A DNA stretch of 64,000 nucleotides from Rapana venosa (taxonomy: Eukaryota; Mollusca; Gastropoda; Neogastropoda; Muricidae): the NCBI GenBank assembly GCA_028751875.1, contig CM054140.1, positions 25,274,646-25,338,645 of the forward strand. The letters run 5' to 3'. Positions 1 to 12,300 of the stretch are shown piece after piece. The position numbers were made by a program, and so were the translations under genes. The notes beneath the pieces are model-generated. The model was given only the letters and a program-made list of their open reading frames with translations. It did no database searches and was not told the DNA's origin. Each line of letters begins with the position of its first letter. Within the stretch, counting starts at the first letter, position 1.

Positions 1-465
1 TTGTCCAAAAATTTCAAACCAGTAACTGAAGTGTTGGGTTCAGTTTTAAATGAAAGCTGGAGCGGTTGTTTTTTTTAATCTGTCAGGGGGTGATTCGTGG
101 CCATCAAAAGAAAGCTGTACATATTAATAGTGCATAGTTATTCCTAGCAGTTTAACCTTGGCGGGCTGAGCCAGTGCCATTCAAGCCAGATCGGCTGTGG
201 GCGGCAGGCTTTCCTTGTCACACAATGGGTCTCAGCAGTTGCCAGAAGTAATGGTGGTCCGCCAGTGCTCTACGCTTGTTGTTCACGAAGTTACCAATGG
301 TTGCAGTCAATAAGAAAAGGACGCGTGCACACGCACACAAACACACACACACACACACACACACTATCGGAGGGGGGGAGGAGAGAGAAGAGAGAGAGAG
401 AGGAGCACAAGTCTTGTAATAGAGACAGACAGAATAGCATATGTATAACTGCCAACATTAACGTC

Positions 466-468
<3 letters not shown>

Positions 469-517
<49 letters not shown>
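469..517. repeat. (TC)n microsatellite
   Basis: Perfect CT dinucleotide run, followed at about 543-558 by a poly-G run. A (CA)n run lies just upstream at about 336-364. Confidence 0.95.
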
Positions 518-520
<3 letters not shown>

Positions 521-1109
521 ATCTACATATCAGTTGGGAGGAGGGGGGGGGGGGGGGGTTGGTCAGGGAGTTGGCTCTTTTCCCTGCCCTTCGCACAGTG
601 TGAGTTGCCTTATAGGGGGGCCTTTCATCCCATCAGTGAGACCTCTACCCCTTCTACTCCAACACTTTCTCCCTCTCTGCCTCCGACCCGTCACATTCTA
701 CTGCCTGTCTCATGTGTACCTGATCCTTATCCCTCCTGCACCTTTTCCCCGCTGATTCTGTAAGAGAAGACTAACTCACAGGCCACAAGACGTCTTATTG
801 TCAGTAATGACGCCACCAATGCCTAGTATTTTCTCACGTTTTTTCCTGTACCTTTTTATTATCTAAAGTATAAACGTGAAATAATGGATGAAACAGTAGG
901 TGAAGTAATTTGTTTGTCCTGACGTTTTATGATTTTACTTTATTTTTAATTCTTAAAACATTGGGGGGTTTTAATGTGTGTGTACGTGAGCGCGCACGCG
1001 CGCAGGTGTGTATGAACATGTGTGTGTATATGTATATGTGTGTAATTTGTATTTTTCAATGTATTATCTTATCGATTTTCCTCTTTTTACTGGTTTAATT
1101 TAATGGTAA

Positions 1110-1182
1110 ATAATAAATAATAATAATGTATGGAATTTATATAGCGCTGAATCTTGTAAAGCAACAAATCAAAGCGCTCGTA
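1110..1182 (+). repeat. Dispersed repeat with ATATAGCGCTGAATCTTG core
   Basis: A 32-base core beginning ATATAGCGCTGAATC and ending GCAACAAATC is repeated exactly, in reverse, at 51819-51889, including the TAATAATAATAATGTATGGAA flank type. Likely the tail of a short retroelement. Confidence 0.65.
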
Positions 1183-1700
1183 AAGGATGCAATAATGTAG
1201 TATTTCAGTATAATCATTAAGAAATTTGTTCTTAGATAGATGGCTTGATGAAAAAAAGCAAATGCATTGCTTATTCAATGTACCATCTGGAAATAAAAAT
1301 TTGACTTGACTTGACTCTTTAGGACATCCCCCTTCCACAGACCATCCTACTGCTACCTCCTCCTTATAAAAACTTTTTTTTCTGTGGACACTATGACTTC
1401 TACTCACAGTCCCTGAATCGGAACTATCCGCTGGGACGCTAATCTAATCACAACAAAATCAGTGAGAAACCCCTTTCTTCTTCTAATGAACAAAAACTGA
1501 TAAGAAGTGGTTTCTTTTTTCCTCCAGATTTTCCCAATAGTGAGGGGACATTTCACTTCATTGAACTTGGCATGGACGGAAAAACGTATTTCTTAAGTAA
1601 CTTGGCTGTCCCTTCTGGAATTGTTAGGAGAGCTACTATTTAGAGAAAGGTTTATTTTATACTTGCTAGGCTTTTAAGACTGGAGTTTTGCGAAAGGAGG

Positions 1701-1701
<1 letters not shown>

Positions 1702-1791
<90 letters not shown>
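1702..1791. repeat. (TC)n microsatellite
   Basis: About 45 uninterrupted CT units. Confidence 0.97.
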
Positions 1792-1794
<3 letters not shown>

Positions 1795-2042
1795 GATTAA
1801 AGCTTGTGAAACTTTACGCAAGAAACACAAGTTTGTTAAGTTTACAAAACAGCAGAAACTTCAGATCTTATTTCTAATTCTATCGTCTGAAAATGAACAT
1901 GTAATTAATCTGTAGCTAAGTTTATGGCAGAAGCCCAGAAAATAAGACAAAACCAAGCCATCACCAATTGTTTCAATAGGCCCTATGTAATGATACAGTC
2001 ATTTTAAAGGACACTGTATTCTCGAGTAAGCAACTGCAAAAA

Positions 2043-2045
<3 letters not shown>

Positions 2046-2115
<70 letters not shown>
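2046..2115. repeat. (CT)n microsatellite
   Basis: About 35 uninterrupted CT units; a 26-base poly-G run follows at 2190-2215. Confidence 0.97.
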
Positions 2116-2120
<5 letters not shown>

Positions 2121-2494
2121 AGAAGGCAAAAATACTTGAGTAACAAGTGTGCATAAACGTCTTATCTCCAGCTGTCGCTTTTTTGTTTTGGGGGGGGGGG
2201 GGGGGGGGGGGGGGGAAATCAGTGTGTTGGTTGTGTGTGAAGTCTTTCCTGGCCTGTTTTTTTTTTATTAAACAAGGTCTAGTAGATTGCATGCGACACG
2301 ACTGGGAGTACCGTAGGCAAAACAAGCGACAGATTTCCATTATACACATGGCATAATATATTTTTAAAAAAGGAACCATTTCGTGGTGCCCCAGTTCTCA
2401 TGAATAGTTTTGTTAGAAATGCTCTGGCTGGGCGTGTCAGAGATTGCTATTCACACTCCATAGATCAGAAGGCAGTGCTACCGTGAATGCACTG

Positions 2495-2495
<1 letters not shown>

Positions 2496-2556
<61 letters not shown>

Positions 2557-2560
2557 ACAC
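2496..2560. repeat. Poly-C run followed by (AC)n
   Basis: About 47 consecutive C bases, then nine AC units. Such runs are prone to assembly and length error. Confidence 0.95.
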
Positions 2561-2729
2561 CCTTCCTCTGTGGAGAGTGTACAGCAGCAGAGAAGGAAGT
2601 AGAGTTATTCTGTGCTGTCTTCGTTTGTCCGGGGCAAGACGATGTGAGCAGTGCAGTCAGTTTGCCCCACCGTCAAAGTATTACAGCAGACCTTCCATTC
2701 AGTGTTACTTTCGATTCACAGAGTGTAAT

Positions 2730-2730
2730 C

Positions 2731-2773
<43 letters not shown>

Positions 2774-2828
2774 TTGTTGTTGTTGTTGTTGTATTGTAGT
2801 AGTAGTTGTTGTTGTATTGTAGTAGTTA

Positions 2829-2861
<33 letters not shown>

Positions 2862-2966
2862 CAGCAGCAGCAGCAGCAGTAGTAGTAGTTGTTGTTGTCG
2901 TTGTATTGTATTAGTTGTAGTAGTAGCACTAGTAGTAGTAGTAGCAGCAGCTGTAGCAGCAGCTGT

Positions 2967-3062
<96 letters not shown>

Positions 3063-3184
3063 TGTTGTTGTTGTTGTATTGTAGTAGCAGTAGCACAAGT
3101 AGTAGCAGCAGCAGCAGTTGTAATAGTAGTAGTAGTAGTAATAGTAGTAGTAGTAGTATTAGTAGTAGTAGTAGTAGTAGTAGT
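2730..3184. repeat. Compound trinucleotide repeat
   Basis: About 455 bases of alternating (CAG)n, (TAG)n and (TTG)n blocks, all one-base variants of each other. They create long homopolymeric open frames (poly-Ser, Ala, Val, Leu, Thr) on both strands that are not genes. Confidence 0.97.
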
Positions 3185-3266
3185 GTCAACATTATGACAG
3201 TATAATTAGAAACTTTGCAATCTACTTATGTGAACTATTTAAAGAAATTAGAGCGTTGAAGGAGTC

Positions 3267-3289
3267 CACACACACACACACACACACAC

Positions 3290-3338
<49 letters not shown>

Positions 3339-3345
3339 CACACAC

Positions 3346-3381
<36 letters not shown>
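3267..3381. repeat. (CA)n microsatellite
   Basis: Nearly pure CA run of ~115 bases with two AACA interruptions and one G. Confidence 0.95.
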
Positions 3382-3385
<4 letters not shown>

Positions 3386-3486
3386 GACCCAACAACTTCA
3401 TCCACCACACGCCACGGAGATTGGAACCTGTAACTTCAGTTAGTTTAAAGAGCCTTTGAAAAGACTGTGTTCTGATAGGTGTCTGA

Positions 3487-3835
3487 GGGATGACCTCCCT
3501 TCTCTGGGGAGAAGCTGGGGGCCTGTCAGTATATAATAGCATCCCCACTTCTGAAATCTTGTGCTAGGAATTCCCTCTTTTCTATCCCTCTCTTTGTTTC
3601 TGCATAGTTCCTTTTCTTCCTGTCACCGCCTTTCTGTCTATTTTCTGCCTTCCTGGCCCATTCTCCTGCCTTTTTTTTTTAATACCAAAAAGGACTTAAA
3701 AGACAATTCTCTCCCATGCCGAAGTCGGATAGGCTGGGCGGCCAGCCTGGCGTGTCAGGCGTTTAACCTCAGCGCAACGCATTTTCGCTCATATGGCAGA
3801 CAACAATAGTTGCTGTCTGAGCGTTCGAGAAGTAC
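3487..3835 (+). mobile_element. SINE-like element 'family 2', copy 1
   Basis: Matches copies at 17363-17647 and 59803-60128 (reverse) and the half copy at 12860-13030. Shared landmarks in order: GGGGA...CCTRTCAGTATA, TAGCATCCCCAC, a long pyrimidine-rich block (CCCTCTTTTCTATC), CATTCTCCTGCC, GACTTAAAAGA, GTCGGAT..GCTGGGC, GTCAGGC, CGCATTTTCGCTCATAT and GTTGCTGTCTGAGCGTTCG. No tRNA-type A/B boxes are seen. No coding capacity. Confidence 0.7.
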
Positions 3836-4273
3836 GTGGGTGGACAGGTGACTGCCAGCATGCCGCGAGAAGTACTCAACAGCTGACCTCAGTGCAATGT
3901 GTATGCTTTATAAGATGCTGGCTACACTATCGAAGTGTGAAGTGTTGTTGTTGTTGTTTTTCGTCTTCTTCTTCTCTTCTGTGAAGACCTGTGACTGATT
4001 TGGAACCGAGTTAAACGTCCTCTTGTCAGCATGTGGTACGTACATTGAGTCTAAAGACATCGGGGGTTTGGCTGTCTGTCCCATTTCGGCTGTAGCGTCT
4101 GCTGCAGACTATAAAGTTTCATTCCGCGTGAATGTTGTTGAGCCAGCCTTCGAGTAAAGTAAACACGGAACTATAGTTATGCACAGGGCATACAGTCACA
4201 CATGTGTACCCATGTTTAAGTCATGGTCATGTAGTATGTCAGTCCCTAAATCGGAAATATCTGCTGGGACGTT

Positions 4274-4277
4274 AATA

Positions 4278-4311
<34 letters not shown>

Positions 4312-4517
4312 GCTGCTGCTACTGCTGCTGCTGCCGCCGCCGGTGCTGCTGATGCTGATGCTGATGCTACTTCTAGTAATAATAGTTTGCTCCTTTTTTC
4401 TTCTTTTTTTTTGCTCCAAAGTTCGCCAAAGGCGAGACTTTGCATATGCGACCGTTTTTGCCCATCATGAAGGTCGCCGCATTCCACCTTCGGGAATTAC
4501 AATAATAATGATAACGA

Positions 4518-4558
<41 letters not shown>
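4274..4558. repeat. CTA/CTG and TAC trinucleotide repeats flanking a dispersed repeat
   Basis: (CTA)n with CTG/GCC units at about 4274-4370 and (TAC)n at about 4519-4558 bracket a copy of the palindrome-containing repeat (4405-4500). Confidence 0.85.
4405..4500 (+). repeat. Dispersed palindrome-containing repeat, copy 1
   Basis: Landmarks TATGCGACCGTTTTTGCCCA, CATGAAGGTCGC and GCATTCC recur at 14595-14710 (+), 25972-26090 (-), 28890-28975 (-), 44117-44205 (-) and 62262-62365 (-). More degenerate versions lie near 16650-16700 and 55790-55875. It is not tRNA-like and has no coding capacity. Confidence 0.7.
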
Positions 4559-4835
4559 GAGGGGAGGGGCGGGAGGGAGGGTGGTATGTTGGTCACCACT
4601 CTGAGTGGGTGTAACGCATAGTCTGGCTCCACAACTAAAGCTCTCATTGTCGTCAGTACAAAGCTAGGTAGGTGGTGTCCTGCATAAGTAAGCTCAGAAC
4701 AGGTACCACTAAACACCCCCATAGTGACCCAGCAGCGGTGCAGGGCCCCTCAACCTAGTTGCCTCACGGCAGCGTAACATAATGGGCTCCCTGTGGATAT
4801 CCCACCCTGGGGATGCCGAGTGGCGACTCTGAGTA

Positions 4836-4915
4836 TAGCTGGGATGGAAAGATAGAAATGAGCGGCGTGGGAACAGTAGGACTGAAACGTTATAGAAGAT
4901 GAAATCACACCCCAA
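4836..4915 (+). repeat. Dispersed repeat pair member
   Basis: GAGCGGCGTGGGAACAGTAG, GACTGAAAC and ACAGAAGATGA-type words recur at 48302-48382 (GAGTAGGGTGGGAACAGCAG, GACAGAAAC) in the same orientation. Part of an unidentified element starting somewhere near 4580. Confidence 0.55.
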
Positions 4916-5005
4916 AAATAGCCATAAAGAGCCAACAAAAATCTCACCACTAAAGGAACGATTTTTTTTTTAAAAAACCAGGTCCATTCACTACACTAGG
5001 AACTG

Positions 5006-5396
<391 letters not shown>

Positions 5397-5756
5397 ATAT
5401 TTCAATGTTTGGAGTAAGCTCTTGTATATCACTTAGATAATGACTGTGTGGTGTAGGTGTAATTGTGCTACATTCGCTGTACCACTTAGTATTGTCAATC
5501 GGGTAGTGGATGGGTTTCACTAGATTTTCTTTCTTTTTTTTTAATTTAATGAAAAGGGAAAGGAAAACAGAAGGGGGGGAAAAAAAGCTTTTTTCATGGA
5601 CACATGTATCTTTTGAAAAGAAGTAAAAACAGTATGCTGCACCAGGATTTTGGTGTTGTTATTTCAGTTTATTGCTCGACATAGATCACATTATGAGTAT
5701 GATAATGCAAACATTTTCCTATGATCTAATTATCGCATCTTTTCCCCGTCAATAGT

Positions 5757-6134
5757 GGATGGGTGGCCTAGAGGTAACGCGTCTGTCTAGAAAGCGAAAA
5801 GTTCGGGTCGGAAGTGTGCGGTGGTTCGAATCCCGTTTGGACCCGAACATTTTCCCCTATCCATTAGATCATGAGTGGTGGTCTGGGCGCTACTCTTTCG
5901 GATAAGACGATAAACCGATGTCCCGTGTGTTTAGCGCACGTAAAAGAACCCACGGCAACAAGAGAGTTGTCCCTGGCAAAATGCTGTAGAAAAAAGCCAC
6001 TCTGATAGGGAAACAAATACAAGCTGCAGACAGGAAAAAGAAAAAATGGGTGGCGCTGCTCTTGTGGCGACGCGCTCTCCCCGGGGAGAGCAGCCTAAAT
6101 TTCATGCAGAGAAATCTGCGTGACTTAAAGTGGT
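5757..6134 (+). mobile_element. tRNA-derived SINE (separate family)
   Basis: The head contains box A-like GGGTGGCCTAGAGGTAACGC and box B-like GGTTCGAATCCCG, about the spacing of a tRNA. The body includes GATAAACCGATGTCCCGTG, AAAGAACCCACGGCAACA and GTTGTCCCTGGCAAAATGC, conserved in mollusc and other invertebrate SINEs as far as I recall. It ends about 120 bases before the EXOSC2 start codon, so it may lie in the proximal promoter or first UTR intron. Confidence 0.8.
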
Positions 6135-6258
6135 CTAAATATATATATTTTTTAATCATTAAAATTTGTGTGTGTGTTTTGGTGGTTTCCGGTAATCAGT
6201 AACATCGTGTCATTCCAGGGACTCAGGGGAGACCACTCCAAGGGATCCGTTTAGCAAC

Positions 6259-6337
6259 ATGGAGGTTGATATTCGGCTTGCAACACCTCGCGGGGAAGTG
6301 GCAGTGGGTGAATTGGACGTTCCCCTCGTAACACCAG
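6259..6337 (+). CDS. EXOSC2: EXOSC2 coding exon 1
   Basis: Start codon at 6259; 26 codons plus one base, ending in VPLVTP before donor ag|gtaaag. The split Gly codon is completed by exon 2 to give VTPGDLITSD, which fixes both the frame and the donor. Confidence 0.85.
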
Positions 6338-9300
6338 GTAAAGTCAGGCTAGTCACTCTTAAGATTACGGAAATATGTAATTTAACCTGATGATCCACCT
6401 CACCCCCCTCCCTGCCTAGGATTGTCAGTTGTTTTCTTGCCTGTTGACTGTGTGTGTGTGTACACACGTGTTTCTGTTGACTGAGTATGTTTGTGTAGAC
6501 CTACGGCTACATGCATGCACTTAAAATACATAAATCTTACTTATTACAGTGGGACACCATAAATATATTATATCTTGATGGTCCCGGAGAAATATCACTT
6601 GAAGGAGGGGTAACTTCGCGGTAAGAAGGGAGCTTCCAGAGGAAATTTATACTATTACAAAAGTATTAGTATTAATTACTAATAGTAGCAAGAGAGGAAA
6701 AAAATTGCCAATCAGCTAGAGCAGTACTTCTTCAGTTGTTTCATCTGCCTGTTGTCAGGGGGGGAAATCATGTGCTTTATGAATCACGGAATGTCTGTGT
6801 GTATTTATAAAAAATTTTAAAAAAATTTCTTCATATTTTAATCAATTCTCCATGACTTCACTTATTTTCTTTGAATACCTTGTAACTTTATGAAGGTATA
6901 TTGTAACTTTCACAGACTATCTATGAATATGATGTGATGATACTAATACTAATAGCAAGACTTAAAGATTAGGCAATTTATTATTTAGTGGTTTTTCAGT
7001 TTTTGGTTGAGCTACTTAACAAGTTTAATTTAATGTAGTGGTCAAAGGTTTTTTTAAGTCAGATGTTTACTACAGCCCCATGGATCCTCTCTCTGAATTT
7101 TTTAGGTCTTGAGGTTCTTCTTCTTTTTTTTTAGGAACCCTACTCTTCAGTCTCCCCCTCTCCCTTCCACTCTCAACCACTGATAAGCATTATATGATAT
7201 ATTAAAAATCATTATGTGAACATTTTATTTTTTAGCAGCATTCCTTTCTTTGAATGACAGCTTTATAGAAGTTAGTACTGTAGTTACTGTGGAAAAGTTA
7301 GATTATCAGTATCACTTTTTGTTAATTTCTATTAGGAAAAAGGAATGCAACAACAACAACACAAACAGAAGCCATTATTGCTGTTAACCTTTCATGTATT
7401 CTTGAAACAGTGCGTCAAATGGATGGGTAGTGGCTTTGGGGGGGGAGGGGGGGTCAGCTTGTTTATCTTGATTTGTTCTAGCCCCCGTCTCCCCCTCTAT
7501 CCTTTTGTTGCATTGTTTCAAGAATATACTATATAGTAGAGATTAGTTAACTGCTTCTCTGTGTGTTAACTGTTGTTGCAATGGTTTTTTCCTCACAGAG
7601 AAATTGCAAAAAGTGATAATCTCTTTCAGTGAGTTTCATACAGCAGCTGTTATTAAAACCATCATCCACCCACCAATTATTGGCATTAAAGAGGGAGAGA
7701 GAGAGCTGGAGACAAAATAGAATGAGAAAAGTCTGCATCGGCAGCAATAGCAACATTTTAATATAATTTCATTTTCAGAACTGTTCTTTTTCTTTTTAAC
7801 TATGCATTTGCACTCCTTAGGGGCATCTCTGACAAAGAAAAAACACAATCGCTGAATCAGTGACCAACACAATGTACTTTGAGAGTCTGGTTAGAAATGT
7901 CTGATCATCCCATGAAGGTCAGTTTCAAAGGAAAACTTGTGTAATTTATAACACTAGCACAGCAAAATTATACTCTAGTCTATACTACAGGCACACATTG
8001 AAAATAAGCAGTTGCCGAGTTTGTTAGAGTCCACCCACCCCAAACTTTTTTTTTTTTTTTAAATTTTTTTAAAAATTCCTTTTGTTGTTACAAATACATG
8101 TATGCATGACAAGCATTATCAATATCAATAAACGTTAACTAGACATAACAAAGAAATAACATATATACAGCATTCCTGCATACATACATACATACACATA
8201 TACAAACATACATACATACATACATATATTTATATACACAACGGCATTTTATACAGTACACAATTCATATGCCATGCTATCTGAAGAATATTAAACAGTT
8301 TTTCAATTGCCATTCCTCCCTCCCCCATTACAGGAGGGCTTGATGGGATGTTTGTTGGGTTTTTTTGTCCAAAGCTGTGTGTCTTCTGATGTTTTATTCA
8401 TCCTTTATGTGACAAAAAACAATGATTTGTAGTGATTCCGTTCTATTTCGAATTCCATAAGGTTATTTGCAATTCTTGCATTATACTGCTCGGTTTTAAA
8501 TCATTGTGTATGTGCAAAAACAAATGATTGGGTAGTGTTCGTTCATTTGAATTCTAGAGTGTAATTTGCAGCAACTTACAAATCAAGGTCATATCTCGGT
8601 TTTAAATTTTGTGTCTCCAAATGACTAAATACGAGAAATGTTGTTAAGGATTGTGCTTCTTTTAATCAGTGTGTCTAAACTTTGCTAAGCAAATATTCAA
8701 TCAAAAGGTTCATATTTTGGGTTTTAAAATGTGTTGTGTCCTAAACCCAGAAAAATGTACTAAGATTGCGAGGAAATTATTATTTCAGCCATTTGTTTTC
8801 ATTCTTTAATTCATGTTTTTACATAGTTCTTCCAATAAAGTTCATATATTTTACATCCACTAAAAGTGTTCCATCTGGAGTTTTTGGTCTCGATTACCAA
8901 TAGTTCATAAATTTTTTGTCAATATACCATATAAATTGAACCGCAGTATGACCCAATATCTTAAATTGATTTTATTTGGAGGCCCATTTTAGTTGTAACC
9001 CTGTTAATTTATGTTGAGTTTTGACAACATTATCTTTTCAATTGAAAATTCATGTGTTTTATTTATTTGTAACAGTTAAAGTTTTATGTCTATACCAATA
9101 TATATAATACTATTTTTTGTACCTATATTTATAATATTAATGATATATATACACCAATATTTACCTGATTTTTATTTGGGTATACACCCCCCATGCCTCA
9201 ATTATTTATATAGTTTATCTATAAATGTATATTTGACATTTTTTTAATTATAAATATATATTATATATATATATATATATATATTTTATTATATACTCAA

Positions 9301-12300
9301 AGCTATCAGCAGGAGCCTCAATACAGTCATTTGAAAGAAAAAATTTCTCATTCATTCAGTGCTTTTCCATACTTAAAAGAATGGACACACAGCCATGCAT
9401 GGTTGAAAAAACAAGAAGATCTGTGATGGGGTCTAAGGACAGACATACTGATATTCATTATACTTTGACTATAGTATAAGATGTTGTTGAGACAGGTCTG
9501 CAAACTGCAAATGTATTAATAGGCACTTTAAGATGTAAGTGACAAGAACAATAATGACAATGATGGGGGGTTTTTTTCTCATTAAAACTGTTTTAACAAC
9601 TTTTGAGTGGTCAAAAGCATTTTTTTTTAACTTGAGTAGGAAAATGTTAGCAAGGGATGTAATGCTTAGATTTCAGACTTCGCTGTTGTGGGATTTTTTT
9701 TCTGTTATCATATTAATAAAGATGACCAAAAATACAGAACTAGTGAAAAAAAGAGTGAACTCATCATAGTTCAGCACAAGCGTGGTTGGCTAGAACATAT
9801 CTAGAAATATGCATGAAGTACATGCATGAACGTGCACATATGCAAACACATGCATGTGCACACAAGTACGCGCACACACACACACACACACTGTATCAAA
9901 ATGTTGACTGTCGCCATATTGCAGGGGATCTCATCACCTCAGACCCTGGTTTCATGCGTGGCCATGGAACCATCATGGAGGACGGCCTACAGGCCACAGT
10001 GGCCGGGGCAGTGCAGACAGTCAATCGTCTGGTCAGTGTTCGGCCCCTCAAATCACGCTATGTTGGAGAAATTGGTGATGTCATTATAGGTCGTATCATT
10101 GAGGTAAGTGGAAACTCAAAGTTCGCACTCTTCTGATTTTGGTATGTGTTCAAGTGGTGTAAGACTGTAACTGAGTGTAAGGGAATTTATGTGAGTGACT
10201 TTCCTATCAAAGCCAGTATCTGCTGGGAAGTTTGCCGAGTACAGCCTGTTGTCATACTGAAATGAAATTGCTGTTCATCAGTGTCAACTGTATCATGTAT
10301 GACTGGTTTCATGTTTCTTACTCTTAGCTTTGATGTTATTGTTAGAAAGATACTTTCCAGCAATCTTTTTTATGGTCATTTTCACAAGTTATTGATATCA
10401 TGCAGTATTTTTCAGCTCTGTAGAAATTAGAGATATGGTCCTAAAAAAACATTTCATCTGTTATGCAGCTGAATTTTTTATATATAATATGTAGTTGAAA
10501 CATGCTCCATGATTTGATAATGGTGAGTGGTATACTATTATTAAGTAAGTAATACTCTGTTCATTTTAAGTTCTCTATGAGGGAGGTTAGTGGAAGGAGC
10601 AGAGCATTTTAATACAGAATTGTCCTCCCTGAGAACTTGCTTCAGTGTTGACTTTGCAGTGCATGCTCACAAAACAGACAACTTTATAAAAGCCCTGAAG
10701 AAAAGGATCTTTACTGAGAATCTCATGTAGAAAAATAATGCTTTCAATTCTGGTACCACAATTTAAAAGCTTCAGCTAATTTATTTACTTTTTATCCCCT
10801 TAACAAATGAGATAATTGATACTCAGTGCATGAAAATCATTTTGTACCTCTATCTAAAAGTTGCTGTCTTTTTTCATGTTCATGCTGTCATTGAATAAGA
10901 ATTTCTCAAGTAACAAATAAAACAAGAATCCGAGAAGGAAAGAGGTGTTTCCTCTCTTCTGTATTGTGTGAATGTAGTGAAGATATTTATAGATATCAGG
11001 GAATCTAGAAGACTTTTGGGCATCAGACTGTAGACCACCTTAGGGTCAACAGATCCTGCCTGATAGCTTTGGGGAACATACAAACTATGGACATCTCTGC
11101 TGAAAATGCATGTATAAACCTAAAATGCCAAAAGTGTATAGCCCAGAAGAAAAAGAAAAGATAAATGTTAGGGATGATGAAAGGAATTCTGTATTCTCCT
11201 TTCTTTCATGATCAGCAGTTCAGTATTCAGTTAGTTGCAATATACAATTTGGCATTGTTAAGGTCATCCACTACATTCTTACATCAGAGATTATTTCGAA
11301 ATATGGCATCAGTTTTTTATTTTTTTAATTTAGCCATAGAATCCATTCCCATGAGCATGTTGATCTCATGGCTTATGCTTAGTTGAAATAAGGAGTGGAA
11401 TTTTGTGTGTATATGTGAGCATATTGTTTGGTATTCATGCATAAGACCTGGGCCCAAAGTATCATCCAATGGACTTGTAAGGGATGATTTTGCACAAACA
11501 TTAGCTCTGAATTTTTGGTGAATACTTTATCATTCAGATACTTGTCTCTGTTAACATGGTGGTATGAAATTTGTATTTGAAAGGAATATTTTACAACAAA
11601 AAGTATAATACTAACACTGTAACAGAACCCCATGGTTACTGAGATGTGCTTGCAGAAAAAAGGGCTGTTTGCTTGAAGTACAAAACTGTGGAGATAAATG
11701 TTTTGTTTTTGTTTTGTTTTCTTTATTTCCTTGCCTTGTACATTTTCATTTTATTTCCTAGTTGTTTCCCATTTTTCAGTGAAAATAATGTGTGTGTGTG
11801 TTTATTTTATTTTATTCTTTTATTTTGAGGATAATGGAATGAGCACTCATGTGCTTTTTTCCATCCAGTCCTCGTGTGTATGCAGTTTTGTCATCCGTTC
11901 CTACCAGCACACAATGGCCTACTCTTCCAAAAAGCGGAATGGGGTTTAAGGTGTGTGCAAGATGTTCTGCATGCATTCGCACATAGGACCTCGGTTTATA
12001 GTCTCATCTGAAGGTTTTTTGGGGAGAGTAATACATCACTCTAACCACCAGGCTATCCTGTGTGTGTGTATATGTGTGTGTGTGTGCATGCGTGTGTGTG
12101 TGTGTGTGTGTGTTACAAGCATGTAGTCATATACTGAGGTCATGTACCATTAGAATTTAACTGAAAATGAAACACTTTGAGATGTTTAATGGATACAGTA
12201 GTCAATAGGTTTTAAATCCGATGGTCCAAAAGTTTGGAGTTTTAGAGATTCAATTCTCAGCTTTGCGTGTGTGATGGAATTATGGGGGGATTTTTATGAC

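Noticed and set aside
2577..3197. Overlapping 70-100 codon frames rich in Ser, Val, Ala, Leu, Thr or Cys
   Set aside because: Pure translation of trinucleotide repeats in all six frames; no unique sequence.
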